A stretch of DNA of 64,000 bases. Source: Pseudoclavibacter terrae (GTDB lineage: Bacteria; Actinomycetota; Actinomycetes; Actinomycetales; Microbacteriaceae). Where the stretch lies: assembly GCF_008831075.1 (NCBI RefSeq), contig NZ_WBJX01000007.1, positions 62,001 to 126,000 on the forward strand. The letters are read 5' to 3'. Shown in pieces: positions 1 to 9,415 of this stretch (position 1 is the stretch's first letter; the number at the start of each line of letters is the position of its first letter). The notes beneath the pieces were generated by a model, which worked only from the letters and a program-made list of their open reading frames with translations, did no database searches and was not told where the DNA came from. The translations under genes were made by a program, and so were the position numbers.

Positions 1-2
1 CC

Positions 3-89
3 CGCGCGGGGCGGCCTCGACCGGCATCGAGGACACCACACGTGCCGGCATCGGCGAGACTGCATCACGACGGAACGAGGACACCATGA
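3..89 (+). CDS. possible 3' end of an upstream gene (cut by window edge)
   Basis: One reading frame is open from the left edge to a TGA at 87-89, which would overlap the next start codon as ATGA, the arrangement used repeatedly in this window. The 28 visible residues are rich in Arg, Pro and Ala and match nothing I recognise, so this could equally be non-coding leader sequence. Confidence 0.22.
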   Translation, partial: RAGRPRPASRTPHVPASARLHHDGTRTP

Positions 90-1153
90 CGAGAATGCGC
101 GCAGCCATCGTGGGCACCGGCGACGTGGCTCGACTGCACGCCGAGGCGATAGCCGCCAGGGACGACGCGGAGGTGGCCCTCGCCGTGGACCTCGACGCGG
201 ACCGAGCTGCCGCCTTCGCGGCGAAGTACGGCATCCCGCGCTCCGCGACCTCGCTGCCAGACGGGCACCTCGACGTCGTGCACCTCTGCACCCCTCCCGC
301 GGGGCACGTGGCCCAGGCCGAAGACGCCTTCGCGCGCGGCGCTCACGTCGTCGTCGAGAAGCCGCCGGCGCTCACCCTCCACGACGTCGACCGGATGGTC
401 GCAGCCGGTGAGGCAGCAGGCAGGCACCTCGCCGTGGTCTTCCAGCAGCGCACCGGCACCGCGACGGCGCACGTCAAGCGCCTCCTCGACGACGGCCACC
501 TCGGGCGCCCCCTCCTCGCCCGGTGCGACACCTTCTGGTTCAGGGACGACACGTACTTCGCCGCGCCATGGCGAGGCACGTGGGCGAACGAAGGCGGCGG
601 GACGACCCTCGGCCACGGCATCCACCAGCTCGACCTGCTCGCCCACCTCCTCGGCGAGGTGGATGAGGTGCACGGCCAGGCCTGGCGTCTCGCGCGCGAT
701 ATCGAGACGGAGGACGTCTCCACGGCCGTGCTGCGCTTCCAGTCGGGCGTCGTCGCGACAGCGATGACAAGCGCCGTCTCACCCAGGCAGGTCAGCTCCA
801 TCCGCATCGACACCGAGCTCGCGACGATCGAGCTCGAGCACCTCTACGGCCACGGACACGCCAACTGGCGCATCACCCCACGCCCCGGAGCGGATGCGCC
901 GAGCAGCTGGGCGTTCCCCGCGGCCGAGCGGCCGAGCGGGCACGACGCCTATATCGACGCCGTCTACCCCGCCCTCGCGGCGGGCACCGCATTGCCGGAC
1001 GTCGCCTCTGCGCCCGCCAGGTCCATGGAGATCGTTGCAGCCCTCTACGCGTCGAGCGAGCGCTCGGCCGCCGTCGCCCTCCGTGAGGTCAGGGAGTCGG
1101 GCGAGCTGCGCGGACCGATGTCCGCGCAGGTGCGCGACGAGCGTCGGTCATGA
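86..1153 (+). CDS. Gfo/Idh/MocA family NAD(P)-dependent oxidoreductase
   Basis: A 355-residue protein of normal length for the family. The N-terminal Rossmann fold begins with IVGTGDVARLHAEA (about residues 8-21) and carries the family's EKPPALT motif near residue 92, followed by the C-terminal alpha/beta substrate domain. Such enzymes oxidise or reduce sugars, inositols and derivatives in the cytoplasm. The substrate cannot be told from sequence. The start at 86 has GAGGA five bases upstream; an internal ATG at 95 is an alternative. The stop overlaps the start of the following DUF6807 gene by ATGA, so the two are co-translated. The combination of Gfo/Idh enzyme, DUF6807 protein and LacI regulator is a recurrent sugar-catabolic grouping in actinobacteria (family knowledge). 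Confidence 0.9.
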   Translation: MTRMRAAIVGTGDVARLHAEAIAARDDAEVALAVDLDADRAAAFAAKYGIPRSATSLPDGHLDVVHLCTPPAGHVAQAEDAFARGAHVVVEKPPALTLHDVDRMVAAGEAAGRHLAVVFQQRTGTATAHVKRLLDDGHLGRPLLARCDTFWFRDDTYFAAPWRGTWANEGGGTTLGHGIHQLDLLAHLLGEVDEVHGQAWRLARDIETEDVSTAVLRFQSGVVATAMTSAVSPRQVSSIRIDTELATIELEHLYGHGHANWRITPRPGADAPSSWAFPAAERPSGHDAYIDAVYPALAAGTALPDVASAPARSMEIVAALYASSERSAAVALREVRESGELRGPMSAQVRDERRS

Positions 1154-2007
1154 GCTCCCCCTCCCGCGACGAGCTCGCCTTCGGCCTCGGCACGGTCGTG
1201 CACCGCGACCCGAGCGCGCAGCCGATCGAGTCGCCCCGCCCCTACGTGCATCCGCTGCGCACCCCGGCGGGCACCGTCGTGAGCGACTTCCGGCCCGCCG
1301 ACCACATGTGGCACTGGGGGCTCTCCGTGACCGTCGCGAACATCCGCATCGGCGACGCCGCTCACGACGTCAACCTGTGGGGCGGCGTGACCTGGGTGGA
1401 TGGTCGAGGCTACTTGCAGCTCGACAACAACGGCTCGCAGACGGTCGACGAGACGCAGACGGTCGACGGCACGCACCTCACGTGGCGCGAGGCCGATGGC
1501 TCCGTCTTCCTGCGGGAAGAGCGGATGCTCGACGCGAGCATCCGCGACGTCGACGGGCGCAGCGTCGGCGTCCTCGACATCAGCAGCCGCTGGACGAACC
1601 TCCGCGACGTCGAGGTCGCATTCGGCTCGCCCACGACCGCCGGCCGACCGGACGCCGGCTACGGCGGACTGTTCCTGCGACTGCACCCGAACTTCTCGGG
1701 CGCACGCCCGCTGTCGCCCCTGCTGCTCGACGACCCGGATGCCACGCTGCACGGCACAGAAGCCGCCTGGCTGGGCCTCGAGAGCGGACCCGCGACCGTC
1801 GTCATGGGCGCGCATCCCGAGAACCCGGTCTCCCCCACCCCGTGGTTCGTGAGGAACGACGCCACCCCCATGCTCTGTGCGGCTCCGTTCTTCCACGAGG
1901 AGTGGAAGCTGAGGCCCGGCGAGAGCGCGACGTGGCGCTGGCGCATCCTCCTCTCCGACTCGCCCCTCCACGCCGAACGCGTCACCCACCTGCTCGACGA
2001 GGCCTGA
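1150..2007 (+). CDS. DUF6807 / PmoA-like family protein
   Basis: A 285-residue soluble protein whose signature stretch DHMWHWGLSVTVANIRIG near residue 52 and the following NLWGG match the DUF6807 family, often named 'PmoA family protein' in actinobacterial annotation. That name is misleading, because there are no membrane segments and no resemblance to membrane methane monooxygenase. Function is not established. The recurring partnership with Gfo/Idh oxidoreductases suggests a role on carbohydrate derivatives. The first codon overlaps the stop of the upstream oxidoreductase (ATGA), and the LacI gene follows after 100 bases. Confidence 0.8.
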   Translation: MSSPSRDELAFGLGTVVHRDPSAQPIESPRPYVHPLRTPAGTVVSDFRPADHMWHWGLSVTVANIRIGDAAHDVNLWGGVTWVDGRGYLQLDNNGSQTVDETQTVDGTHLTWREADGSVFLREERMLDASIRDVDGRSVGVLDISSRWTNLRDVEVAFGSPTTAGRPDAGYGGLFLRLHPNFSGARPLSPLLLDDPDATLHGTEAAWLGLESGPATVVMGAHPENPVSPTPWFVRNDATPMLCAAPFFHEEWKLRPGESATWRWRILLSDSPLHAERVTHLLDEA

Positions 2008-2107
2008 GCGGCGACCCTCCGTGACCTCCGGAGTTGCAGCCCACGAGCGAGGCACCCGCCCCGCAGACCCCGCGTGCCCTAGCATCGCTGTACACCGAAG
2101 GAGGCCC

Positions 2108-3118
2108 ATGGCAGTCAGCGTGCGCGACGTCGCGACACTCGCAGGCGTCTCCGTTGGCACGGTCTCGAACGTGCTGAACCACCCGGAGAAGGTCTCGGAA
2201 GCCACCGTCGACCGGGTGCAGTCGGCCATCGAGGAGCTCGGCTTCGTCCGCAACGACGCCGCCAGGCAGCTGCGCGCCGGCGAGAGCCGCACCGTCGGCC
2301 TCATCGTCCTCGACCTCCGCAACCCCTTCTTCACGGAGGTCGCACGCGGGGCGGAAGAGCGCGCCGCCGAGCTTGGCTTCTCCGTGCTCGTCGCCAACAG
2401 CGACGAGCAGGAAGACCGCGAGCGCACGCACCTCGGCCTCTTCGAGGAGCAGCGCGTGTTCGGGGTCCTCGTCACGCCCATGGCAGCGAACATGCCGCAG
2501 CTCGAGCTCCTGCACAAGCGGGGAACCCCGGTCGTGCTCGTCGACCGCGAGAGCGACGACGAGCGCTACCCATCCGTCGCCGTCGACGACCGCACGGGCG
2601 GCCGCATCGCCGTCGAGCATCTCCTCGAGACCGGCCACCGCCGCATCGCGTTCGTCGGAGGGCCGATGGAGATCCAGCAGGTCACCGACCGCTCCGAGGG
2701 GGCCCGCGACGCAGTGAGCGAGGTGGCCGGCGCGACGCTCGAGGTGCTGGCGACGGATGCGCTCTCCATGTCAGAGGGCCGGCGTGCGGGGCTCGTCCTC
2801 GCCGAGCGGGGTGCCGCTGAGCTCCCAGACGCGATCTTCGCCGCCAACGACATGCTCGCGCTCGGGCTCCTGCAGAGCCTCCAGAGCACGAGCCACGCGA
2901 GGGTGCCCGAGAACGTCGCCCTCATCGGCTACGACGACATCGACTTCGCCGCCTTCGCATCGACGTCGCTCAGCTCCATCCACCAGCCAGCGCACCTCAT
3001 CGGGTCCAAGGCCATGGACCTCCTCGTCGCAGCAGCCCGCGACCCGAAAGCCAGCCCCGAGCACATCCGCTTCACGCCCGAGCTCGTGCCCCGCGCATCC
3101 ACGGCGCCACGCACCTAG
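2108..3118 (+). CDS. LacI family transcriptional regulator
   Basis: A 336-residue LacI/GalR-type repressor. Residues 3-50 form the helix-turn-helix and hinge (VRDVATLAGVSVGTVSNVLN), followed by a periplasmic-binding-protein-like effector domain with the usual GYDDIDFAAFASTSLSSIHQP segment near the end. The ATG at 2108 is preceded by AAGGAGG, so I reject the longer frame beginning at 2021. It is the only LacI-family gene in the window. It is therefore the obvious candidate to bind the TGAAWCGWTTCA palindromes in front of the rhamnose importer and the GH106 genes, but this is inference and another LacI protein elsewhere could do so. Confidence 0.93.
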   Translation: MAVSVRDVATLAGVSVGTVSNVLNHPEKVSEATVDRVQSAIEELGFVRNDAARQLRAGESRTVGLIVLDLRNPFFTEVARGAEERAAELGFSVLVANSDEQEDRERTHLGLFEEQRVFGVLVTPMAANMPQLELLHKRGTPVVLVDRESDDERYPSVAVDDRTGGRIAVEHLLETGHRRIAFVGGPMEIQQVTDRSEGARDAVSEVAGATLEVLATDALSMSEGRRAGLVLAERGAAELPDAIFAANDMLALGLLQSLQSTSHARVPENVALIGYDDIDFAAFASTSLSSIHQPAHLIGSKAMDLLVAAARDPKASPEHIRFTPELVPRASTAPRT

Positions 3119-3194
3119 CGCGACCCCCGCCCCACGCCACTCCCCACCTCGTCCGCACACCTGGGCCCCGCGCACCTCCCCGCGCCGCCCTGCG

Positions 3195-3290
3195 TGCGCA
3201 GCCCCAAGGTCTGTCGCGGTCAGGGAACAGACTTCGGGCCTGCGCAGTCACGACCGGGCAGAAGCATGCGCAAACCCCAGGTCCGCCGTG
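3195..3290. repeat. palindromic intergenic repeat between convergent genes
   Basis: TGCGCAGCCCCAAGGTCTGT (3195-3214) and ACAGACTTCGGGCCTGCGCA (3227-3246) are reverse complements at 17 of 20 positions with a 12-base loop. A third related arm, GCGCAAACCCCAGGTC, follows at about 3268-3283. The element sits in the gap between the convergent LacI and acetyltransferase genes, where it could act as a bidirectional terminator. It shares the AGACCTGGG / GCGCA vocabulary with the arrays at 15.56-15.9 kb and 16.5-16.7 kb. Confidence 0.7.
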
Positions 3291-3361
3291 AGTGGGGCGG
3301 GTGGGGCGGGGCAGGATGCAGACGCCGAGGGCATGGAGGCGGCACAGACGAGCGGATGCCC

Positions 3362-3844
3362 TCAGGCCAGGTCGAGATCCATGAAGACATCGGCGCGCGA
3401 GTAGGGCGTCGGCGCGTGCGCGGAGGCCGGCACGTGCCGGAATCCGACTGACTCGTAGAGGCGAACGGCCGGGGCCAGCGACTGGTTGCTCTCGAGCATG
3501 AGCTTCGTGAGACCCTGCTCGCGGGCACTGTCGATGGCTGCCGTGATGAGCATCCGCCCGATCCCCGCCCCACGGGCTTCCGGTGCGACCGCCATCTTGA
3601 CCAGCTCGGCGACACCCTCGCCGACCCGCAGCAGTGCGACGCAGCCGACGCGCGTCTCGCCGTCACGGGCGATGAGCACCGTCCCACCCTGGTCGACGAT
3701 CGCTCGCTGCGGGTCGGCGAGCACCGCGCGGTCGGCGTCCTCGAGCGCGAAGAACGTGGTGATCCACTGCTCGTTGAGGGTGCGGAATGCCGCCGCGTCC
3801 GCTTCATCCTGCAGCGGGGCGATGGTGATGGTCGTCGTTGTCAT
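3362..3844 (-). CDS. GNAT family N-acetyltransferase
   Basis: A 160-residue acetyl-CoA-dependent acyltransferase with the GNAT fold. The acetyl-CoA pyrophosphate-binding motif A is visible as VAPEARGAGIGRMLI around residues 85-99. Substrate unknown. I place the start at the ATG at 3844 (MTTTTITIAPLQDE) rather than the longer frame at 3901, because the latter would almost meet the divergent LysR start. It is transcribed away from the LysR regulator across a 68-base intergenic region, an arrangement that usually means LysR controls its divergent neighbour. Confidence 0.85.
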   Translation of the reverse strand: MTTTTITIAPLQDEADAAAFRTLNEQWITTFFALEDADRAVLADPQRAIVDQGGTVLIARDGETRVGCVALLRVGEGVAELVKMAVAPEARGAGIGRMLITAAIDSAREQGLTKLMLESNQSLAPAVRLYESVGFRHVPASAHAPTPYSRADVFMDLDLA

Positions 3845-3912
3845 GAGCTGAGTCTCGCGAGGCGGGGCCCGCGAGTCCAATACAGATGTGCACGGATCCA
3901 TAAGCTGGATGC

Positions 3913-4785
3913 ATGGATCTCGAGATTCGCGTGCTTCGATCGTTCCTCGTCCTCGCCGAAGAACTGCATTTCGGCCGGGCCGCGGCCGCCCTGCACGTCG
4001 CCCAGCCCGCGCTCTCGCAGCAGATCAAGCGCCTCGAAGCGGACCTCGGGGTCGAGCTCTTCGCCCGCACCTCCCGCAACGTCCAGCTGACAGTCGCGGG
4101 CACTGTGCTGCACGAGCGTGCGCGCTCGCTCGTGGCGCAGTCCGAGCGGGTTGCGGACGAGGTGATGCGCGTCGGTCGCGGCGAGCAGGGCCGGCTCGAC
4201 GTCGGGTTCGTGAGCTCGGCGCTGCCACTCGGCCCCGTCGAGCGCGTCCAACGCTTCCGAGCCGCGTTCCCCGGCGTGCACATCGAGCTCTTCGAGGGAT
4301 GGACGGCGCACCTCCTCACGAAGGTCGCGCTCGGGGAGCTGGACCTCGCGATCGTCCGCGACCCGGACCCTGTCGATGGCGTGCGACTGTCGCCGTTCCG
4401 CACGGAAGGGTTCGTCGCTGCCGTGCCCCTCTCGCATCCGCTCGCCAAGCGCGGCAGCATACGCGCGAGCGAGCTCGCCGGCGACCCCTTCGTGTTCTTC
4501 CCCGCAGAAGCAGGCGCGCTGGCGACGCAGCGCAACCTCGCGCCCGTCCTCGCGGGTGGGCGGATGCCGACGATCGTGCAGACGGGCAGCACCTGGATGA
4601 CGCTGCTGCACCTCGTCGCTGCCGGCATCGGCGTCACGGTCGCCCCCGCCAGCACGGTCCTCGCTCCGCCACCCGGCATCGCCGTGCTGGCGCTCGACGA
4701 CACCGAGGCGTTCACCGCGCTCGCCTGGGCGTCTCGCGCCGACGACCACAGGCCCATCCTGCGCGCCTTCATCGACGCCGACTGA
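3913..4785 (+). CDS. LysR family transcriptional regulator
   Basis: A 290-residue regulator with the classical N-terminal winged helix-turn-helix (residues 1-60, containing FGRAAAALHVAQPALSQQIKRLE) and a C-terminal periplasmic-binding-like effector domain. Length is standard for the family. It is divergent from the GNAT acetyltransferase at 3362-3844 and probably controls it and itself from the shared promoter. The effector is unknown. Confidence 0.9.
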   Translation: MDLEIRVLRSFLVLAEELHFGRAAAALHVAQPALSQQIKRLEADLGVELFARTSRNVQLTVAGTVLHERARSLVAQSERVADEVMRVGRGEQGRLDVGFVSSALPLGPVERVQRFRAAFPGVHIELFEGWTAHLLTKVALGELDLAIVRDPDPVDGVRLSPFRTEGFVAAVPLSHPLAKRGSIRASELAGDPFVFFPAEAGALATQRNLAPVLAGGRMPTIVQTGSTWMTLLHLVAAGIGVTVAPASTVLAPPPGIAVLALDDTEAFTALAWASRADDHRPILRAFIDAD

Positions 4786-4868
4786 CGCGGACTGGCCGGG
4801 GGTCGCCGAGCAGCCGCAGGCGCTCCCGGCAGGCGAGCCCTCCCGGTGGTCGCGCGTATCCTGGACCC

Positions 4869-5384
4869 GTGACCACAGAGCTCGCGCGCGCCGAGTCGCT
4901 CATCGCGACCATCCCGGACTTCCCAGAGGCGGGCATCCAGTTCCGAGACATCACCCCGCTCTTCGCCGACGGCCCCGCGCTCCGCGCCGTCGTCGACGCA
5001 GTGACCAGGCCGTTCGCCGGATCCTTCGACGTCGTCGCAGGCGTCGAGGCGCGAGGGTTCCTCCTGGCTGGAGCCATCGCCAACGCGGCCGGCGTCGGCC
5101 TCATCCCCATCCGCAAGGCCGGGAAGCTGCCCCGCCCGGCAGCGTCGATCACGTACGACCTCGAGTACGGGACGGACAAGCTGGAAGCGGCGCAGGACCT
5201 GCCAGCCGGCACCCGCGTCCTGCTCGTCGACGACATCCTCGCCACCGGCGGAACCCTGCGCGCGGGCCAGCAGCTCCTCGAGCAGCTCGGATACACGCTG
5301 GCCGGCACGGCCGTCCTCATGGAGCTCGTCGACCTCGACGGCCAGCAGGTCGCCGGCCCCGTCCACACCCTCTTCGAGGTCTGA
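4869..5384 (+). CDS. apt: adenine phosphoribosyltransferase
   Basis: A 171-residue cytosolic enzyme that converts adenine and PRPP into AMP and pyrophosphate (purine salvage). The N-terminus IPDFPEAGIQFRDITPLFAD and the PRPP-binding loop VLLVDDILATGGTL (about residues 116-129) are diagnostic of Apt. The start is the GTG at 4869. The larger frame that contains it opens upstream inside the LysR gene and is not real. It lies next to the nucleobase/heterocycle module (deaminase, importer, molybdenum hydroxylase), which fits a salvage role. Confidence 0.95.
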   Translation: MTTELARAESLIATIPDFPEAGIQFRDITPLFADGPALRAVVDAVTRPFAGSFDVVAGVEARGFLLAGAIANAAGVGLIPIRKAGKLPRPAASITYDLEYGTDKLEAAQDLPAGTRVLLVDDILATGGTLRAGQQLLEQLGYTLAGTAVLMELVDLDGQQVAGPVHTLFEV

Positions 5385-5454
5385 CGCACAACTCGCCCCG
5401 CGGCGCCTCGGAGCCGTGACAGGCCCGAAACATGTGCTGGCTAGCGTTGCGAGC

Positions 5455-6822
5455 ATGTCCCTCCTTGTCACCCACGCACGCCTCATCACGATCCCCACGG
5501 GCTCCACGGATGCCGGCTACATCGAAGACGGCTGGATGCTCGTCGAAGACGGCCGCATCGCCGCCATCGGCAGCGGGACGCCGTCCGTCACCGCCGACGA
5601 GACCCTCGACGTGGCCGGCAAGTTCGTGGCCCCCGGATTCGTCTCGAGCCACTCGCACCTGTTCACCAGCGGACTGCGTGGACTCGGCGTCGCCGACACC
5701 CTCTACGGCTGGTGTGACTCGATGCTCGGCACAACCGCCCACATGACCCCGGAGCAGCTGTACTGGTCGACCCTGCACGGCTCGCTCGACTTCCTCTCGA
5801 ACGGGGTCACGACCGCCTACAACTTCACCGACCCGCTGCAGGCGTGGGAGTCGATGGTCGACGGGAAGCGGACGGGCACAGCGAGCATCCGCCCCCTCGA
5901 GTACCACTATCGCCAGGCGGACGGCACCCTCGACTCCGGCATCCGCTTCGTGGACGCGTCCGGTATGGACGCCACCGTCGGCAGCGACGACGAGATCTTC
6001 GCGAGGCTGCAGGCCGAGGTCGAGCACACGAGGGCCATGGATCCGGCATTCGCGCTCGGTTCGTCCATCATGGGCCAGGTGCAGTGGTCGCCGCGGGCCA
6101 ATTCCGCCGAGCTCGAGGCCGAGGCCATGCGCCGCTTCGGCATCACCAATCAGGCGCACTTCCTCGAATCACCAGAGGCCGTCGAGCACCAGCAGTCGAA
6201 GTTCGCCATGTACCGAGATGCTGGCGCCCTCGAACTCGGCCTCATGTTCGGGCACTTCATCCAGACCACCCCGGAGATCATCGCCGAGGCCGCCGCTCGC
6301 GGGGCGAGCATGTCGTGGCAGCCGTCATCGAACGGGCGGCTCGCCTCTGGCGTAGCGCTCGTGCCGGAGATGCTGCAGCTCGGGATGAAGGTCGGGGTCG
6401 GCCTCGACGACCAGGCGTGCACCGACGTGAGCGACCCGTGGCAGAACATGCGCATGGGCATCTACCTGCAGCGTTCGCGCACGAAGGACCCGCTGTCGAT
6501 GATGCCCGAGCTGATGCTGCGCCTCCACACTCTCGGCGGCGCCGACATCATGGGGGTCGCCGACCGCGTCGGCTCGCTCGAGGTCGGCAAGTTCGCCGAC
6601 TTCGTCGTCGTCGACCCGCGCTCCCCCGACGTCGGACCGCTCTGGCACCCGGTGCGCTCGTACGTGCTCGCGATGAACCCGAGAAACCTCGAGGCCGTCT
6701 ACGTCGGCGGCCAGCTCGTGAACCGGGGCGGCGCATCCACCAACCCCCTCGCCGAAGAGGCATCGGCGAAGCTCCATGAGCTGCCGGCTGCGATCATCCC
6801 CCTCCGCGGCCACCCGCACTGA
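5455..6822 (+). CDS. amidohydrolase / aminohydrolase superfamily enzyme (8-oxoguanine deaminase or ATZ/TRZ type)
   Basis: A 455-residue metal-dependent hydrolase with the layout of the nucleobase and triazine deaminases. It has an N-terminal beta-sandwich leading to FVAPGFVSSHSHLFTSGLRG (metal-binding H-x-H near residue 65), and a barrel ending in VGVGLDDQACTDVSDPWQNMRMG and the usual VGSLEVGKFADFVVVD tail. Family members hydrolyse amino, chloro or amide groups on N-heterocycles. The exact substrate is not visible. The start is the ATG at 5455 (MSLLVTHARL). The neighbouring apt gene, NMT1-type importer and xanthine-dehydrogenase-like genes support a purine or related heterocycle. Confidence 0.85.
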   Translation: MSLLVTHARLITIPTGSTDAGYIEDGWMLVEDGRIAAIGSGTPSVTADETLDVAGKFVAPGFVSSHSHLFTSGLRGLGVADTLYGWCDSMLGTTAHMTPEQLYWSTLHGSLDFLSNGVTTAYNFTDPLQAWESMVDGKRTGTASIRPLEYHYRQADGTLDSGIRFVDASGMDATVGSDDEIFARLQAEVEHTRAMDPAFALGSSIMGQVQWSPRANSAELEAEAMRRFGITNQAHFLESPEAVEHQQSKFAMYRDAGALELGLMFGHFIQTTPEIIAEAAARGASMSWQPSSNGRLASGVALVPEMLQLGMKVGVGLDDQACTDVSDPWQNMRMGIYLQRSRTKDPLSMMPELMLRLHTLGGADIMGVADRVGSLEVGKFADFVVVDPRSPDVGPLWHPVRSYVLAMNPRNLEAVYVGGQLVNRGGASTNPLAEEASAKLHELPAAIIPLRGHPH

Positions 6823-6830
6823 ACGACGAA

Positions 6831-6856
6831 GGGGCCGGGAGGTATCTCCCGGCCCC
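6831..6856. terminator. intergenic hairpin between convergent genes
   Basis: GGGGCCGGGAG-gtat-CTCCCGGCCCC, a perfect 11-base-pair stem with a 4-base loop, lies 9 bases after the amidohydrolase stop and before the convergent ABC permease stop. It probably terminates both transcripts. There is no long T-tract, as is common in actinobacteria. Confidence 0.75.
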
Positions 6857-6899
6857 GACGTCTCAGCCCATACAGTGCGGACGGCTCAGCGCAACGGAC

Positions 6900-7778
6900 T
6901 CAACGCCGCGGAACACCCATCCCCATGCGGTCGAGGACGATGTTCTCGATGATCTGCACGAGGTTGTAGGACACCAGCGTGATGATGGTGATGAGCGCGA
7001 TCGACGTCCACAGCTCGGAGAACTGGGCTTGCGCGTTGAACTTCAGGATCGCGCCGCCGATGCCGGTTCCCGTCGAGAGCCACTCGGCGAGCAGCGCCCC
7101 CGTCACGGCTCCGGGCACGGAGACGCGGGCGGCCGCGAAGATCGACGGCAGCGCGCCCGGCATGTTGACCTTCACCAGGCTCATGAGCCGGCCACCGCCG
7201 AACACGTGCACGACATCGAGGCTCTGCTGGCTCGCGCGGCTGAGGCCGAACAGGACGCTCGCGAGTGCCGGGAAGACCACCACGATCGTCCCGATCACGG
7301 CGACGGAGGCCGTGGTGCCTCGACCGGTCATGAGGATGATGACGGGCGCGATGGAGACGAGCGGGATCGTCCGCAGCAGGAGCACAAGCGGCATGACCCC
7401 GGCCTCGATCGCGCGGGAGAGGCTGAACGCCACCGCCAGCACGATAGCGACCGCCATGCCGACGACGAACCCGAGCGCCGAGTCCGCGAGGGTCTGCCCC
7501 ACGAGGGGGAACAGCTGCGCGCGGTGCTCCGCGGCGTCCTCGGACCCGAACAGGAACTCCCAGACGTCAAGGGGCCCCTTCGCGATGAACGACGAGATGC
7601 CGGTGAAGCTCACGACCGCCTGCCAGAGCAGGAGCAGCACGAGCAGCGTGATGCCCGCCGAACCCAGCGAGCGCAGCACCGTCTTCCGGAGGGCACTGCG
7701 CCGTTCGCGCACGATCCGAGCCTCGGCGGCCTCATCGTCCGCCGCCTTCGTTCGCGCGTCCTCCACGATCACGGTCAT
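6900..7778 (-). CDS. ABC transporter permease (SsuC/ThiX/TauC type)
   Basis: A 292-residue inner-membrane permease with about six hydrophobic helices and the BPD_transp_1 EAA-type loop near VVHVFGGGRLMSLVKVNMPGA. The pattern matches permeases of the nitrate/sulfonate/taurine/hydroxymethylpyrimidine group. The ATG at 7778 overlaps the stop of the upstream permease (7775-7778), giving a translationally coupled pair. It is the last gene of the operon SBP - ATPase - permease - permease read on the minus strand. Confidence 0.9.
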   Translation of the reverse strand: MTVIVEDARTKAADDEAAEARIVRERRSALRKTVLRSLGSAGITLLVLLLLWQAVVSFTGISSFIAKGPLDVWEFLFGSEDAAEHRAQLFPLVGQTLADSALGFVVGMAVAIVLAVAFSLSRAIEAGVMPLVLLLRTIPLVSIAPVIILMTGRGTTASVAVIGTIVVVFPALASVLFGLSRASQQSLDVVHVFGGGRLMSLVKVNMPGALPSIFAAARVSVPGAVTGALLAEWLSTGTGIGGAILKFNAQAQFSELWTSIALITIITLVSYNLVQIIENIVLDRMGMGVPRR

Positions 7779-8590
7779 CGCACTGCCTTTCCAGAGACCC
7801 ACGGTGTGATGAGGCGGATGACGAGCCCGAAGAGCCCGTAGGCCGCGAGCGCGAACACCGCGCACAACAGGAAGACCGACCAGACGCCGGCGGAGTCGAG
7901 CTGACCCTGCAGACGGATCAGGGTCGGCCCGACCCCCGCGGTGATGGATCCCAGGTACTCGCCGAGCACGGCGCCCAGGAACGCCGAGGGGACGGCGATC
8001 TGGAGCGCGTTGAGGATGGCGGGGAGCGCGGCGACCAGACGGACCTTGCGCATCTGCATCCACGAGCCGCCGCCGAAGACGCGGACGACGTCGAGCGACG
8101 CCCGATCCGCCGACTTGAACCCGAGGATGGCGCCGACGACCGTCGTGAACACGCACACGAGCGCCGCGAGGAAGATGGCCGTCTCCGAGGGGTCGCCGGG
8201 GCTCTTCGCCCCACCGAGCACCACGATGGAGATGCCGCCCACGGCGACGATCGGCAGGCAGTACGTGACGACGGCGATCTGCGTGATGACCGTCTCGAGG
8301 CGGGGGAAGACGAGCACGACGGTCGCGAGCAGCAGCGCGATGCCGTTGCCCCACACGTAGCCGATGCCCGCCGCGGTGATCGTCGGGGCGAACACACCCC
8401 AGGTGCCCGCGACATTGCCCTGCACGAACAGCCAGTCGAACACGGCGAGCGGCGAGGGCACCGGGGTGAAGCTCGTCCCATCGGAGGGTTGGAAGGCGGC
8501 GAAGGAGACCAGCCACCAGATCAGGATGAGGGCGACCCCGCCGATGAGCGCGGCGAGCCAGCCTGGGATGCGCTCCCTGGCCATGGTCAC
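7775..8590 (-). CDS. ABC transporter permease (SsuC/ThiX/TauC type)
   Basis: A 271-residue membrane permease, the partner of the gene at 6900-7778. It has an N-terminal membrane anchor ([20 protein letters not shown]) and the family loop [18 protein letters not shown]. The ATG overlaps the ATP-binding-protein stop by 4 bases (8587-8590). Two different permeases suggest a heterodimeric channel. Confidence 0.9.
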   Translation of the reverse strand: MTMARERIPGWLAALIGGVALILIWWLVSFAAFQPSDGTSFTPVPSPLAVFDWLFVQGNVAGTWGVFAPTITAAGIGYVWGNGIALLLATVVLVFPRLETVITQIAVVTYCLPIVAVGGISIVVLGGAKSPGDPSETAIFLAALVCVFTTVVGAILGFKSADRASLDVVRVFGGGSWMQMRKVRLVAALPAILNALQIAVPSAFLGAVLGEYLGSITAGVGPTLIRLQGQLDSAGVWSVFLLCAVFALAAYGLFGLVIRLITPWVSGKAVR

Positions 8591-9411
8591 GCCTCGGCTT
8601 CTGCGTGTCCGTGCACGCCGAGGAGCAGCTCGGAGGCGCGGTCGACCAGCGCGTGGAACTCGGGCGTGCGCATCATCTCCGGGGTGCGCGGCCGCGGCAG
8701 GTCGACTTCGATGATCTCCTGCACACGACCCGGCCGCGCCGACATGACGGCGACCCGATCGGCGAGGAAGATCGCCTCGCTGATGCCGTGCGTGACGAGC
8801 AGCGTCGTCGCGGGCTTCTCCGTCCAGATGCGCAGCAGCTCCAGGTTGAGGTTCTGCCGCGTCATGTCGTCGAGCGCCCCGAAGGGCTCATCCAGCAGCA
8901 GCACGGAGGGCTTGAGCACGAGCGCTCGAGCGATCGAGGCCCGCTGCCGCATGCCGCCGGAGAGTTGCGCGGGCTTGGCGTTCGCGAAGTCGCTGAGCCC
9001 GACGAGGGCGAGCAGCTCATCGACGTACGCCTTGTCGACCGGGCGCCCAGCGACCTCGAACGGCAGTTCGACGTTCTTGCGGATGCTCCGCCAGGGAAGC
9101 AGCGCGTGGTCCTGGAACGCGATCCCCAGCTCGCTGTTCGCACGCAGCTGGTCGGGTGTCTGCCCGTCGACGAGCGCGCTCCCCGCCGTGGGGTGGTCGA
9201 GCGCTGCGAGGATGCGCAGGATCGTCGACTTGCCGCACCCCGAGGGGCCGAGCAGCGCGAGGAACGATCCCTTGTCGGTGTGCAGGTCCGTGTCCTGCAG
9301 CGCGAGCAGCGATTTTCCGCCGCGCAGGTCGAAGGACTTGGAGACGCCGGTGATCTGGATTCCGGTGCCGGTCTCGGCACCGGAATCCGTTGTTGTGTCG
9401 GTGAGGGTCAT
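8587..9411 (-). CDS. ABC transporter ATP-binding protein (SsuB/TauB/ThiZ type)
   Basis: A 274-residue ATPase. Walker A is [13 protein letters not shown] (near residue 54), the signature is [15 protein letters not shown], and Walker B is [12 protein letters not shown] followed by the switch His in [16 protein letters not shown]. The sequence is closest in style to importers for sulfonates, nitrate and pyrimidine precursors. It sits in the middle of the four-gene importer operon, 4 bases after the substrate-binding-protein gene. Confidence 0.92.
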   Translation of the reverse strand: MTLTDTTTDSGAETGTGIQITGVSKSFDLRGGKSLLALQDTDLHTDKGSFLALLGPSGCGKSTILRILAALDHPTAGSALVDGQTPDQLRANSELGIAFQDHALLPWRSIRKNVELPFEVAGRPVDKAYVDELLALVGLSDFANAKPAQLSGGMRQRASIARALVLKPSVLLLDEPFGALDDMTRQNLNLELLRIWTEKPATTLLVTHGISEAIFLADRVAVMSARPGRVQEIIEVDLPRPRTPEMMRTPEFHALVDRASELLLGVHGHAEAEA

Positions 9412-9415
9412 GAGC

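Noticed and set aside
1150-2007. Annotation of the DUF6807 protein as methane monooxygenase subunit A
   Set aside because: The name is inherited from the family label. The protein is soluble and lacks membrane helices and the other pmo genes.
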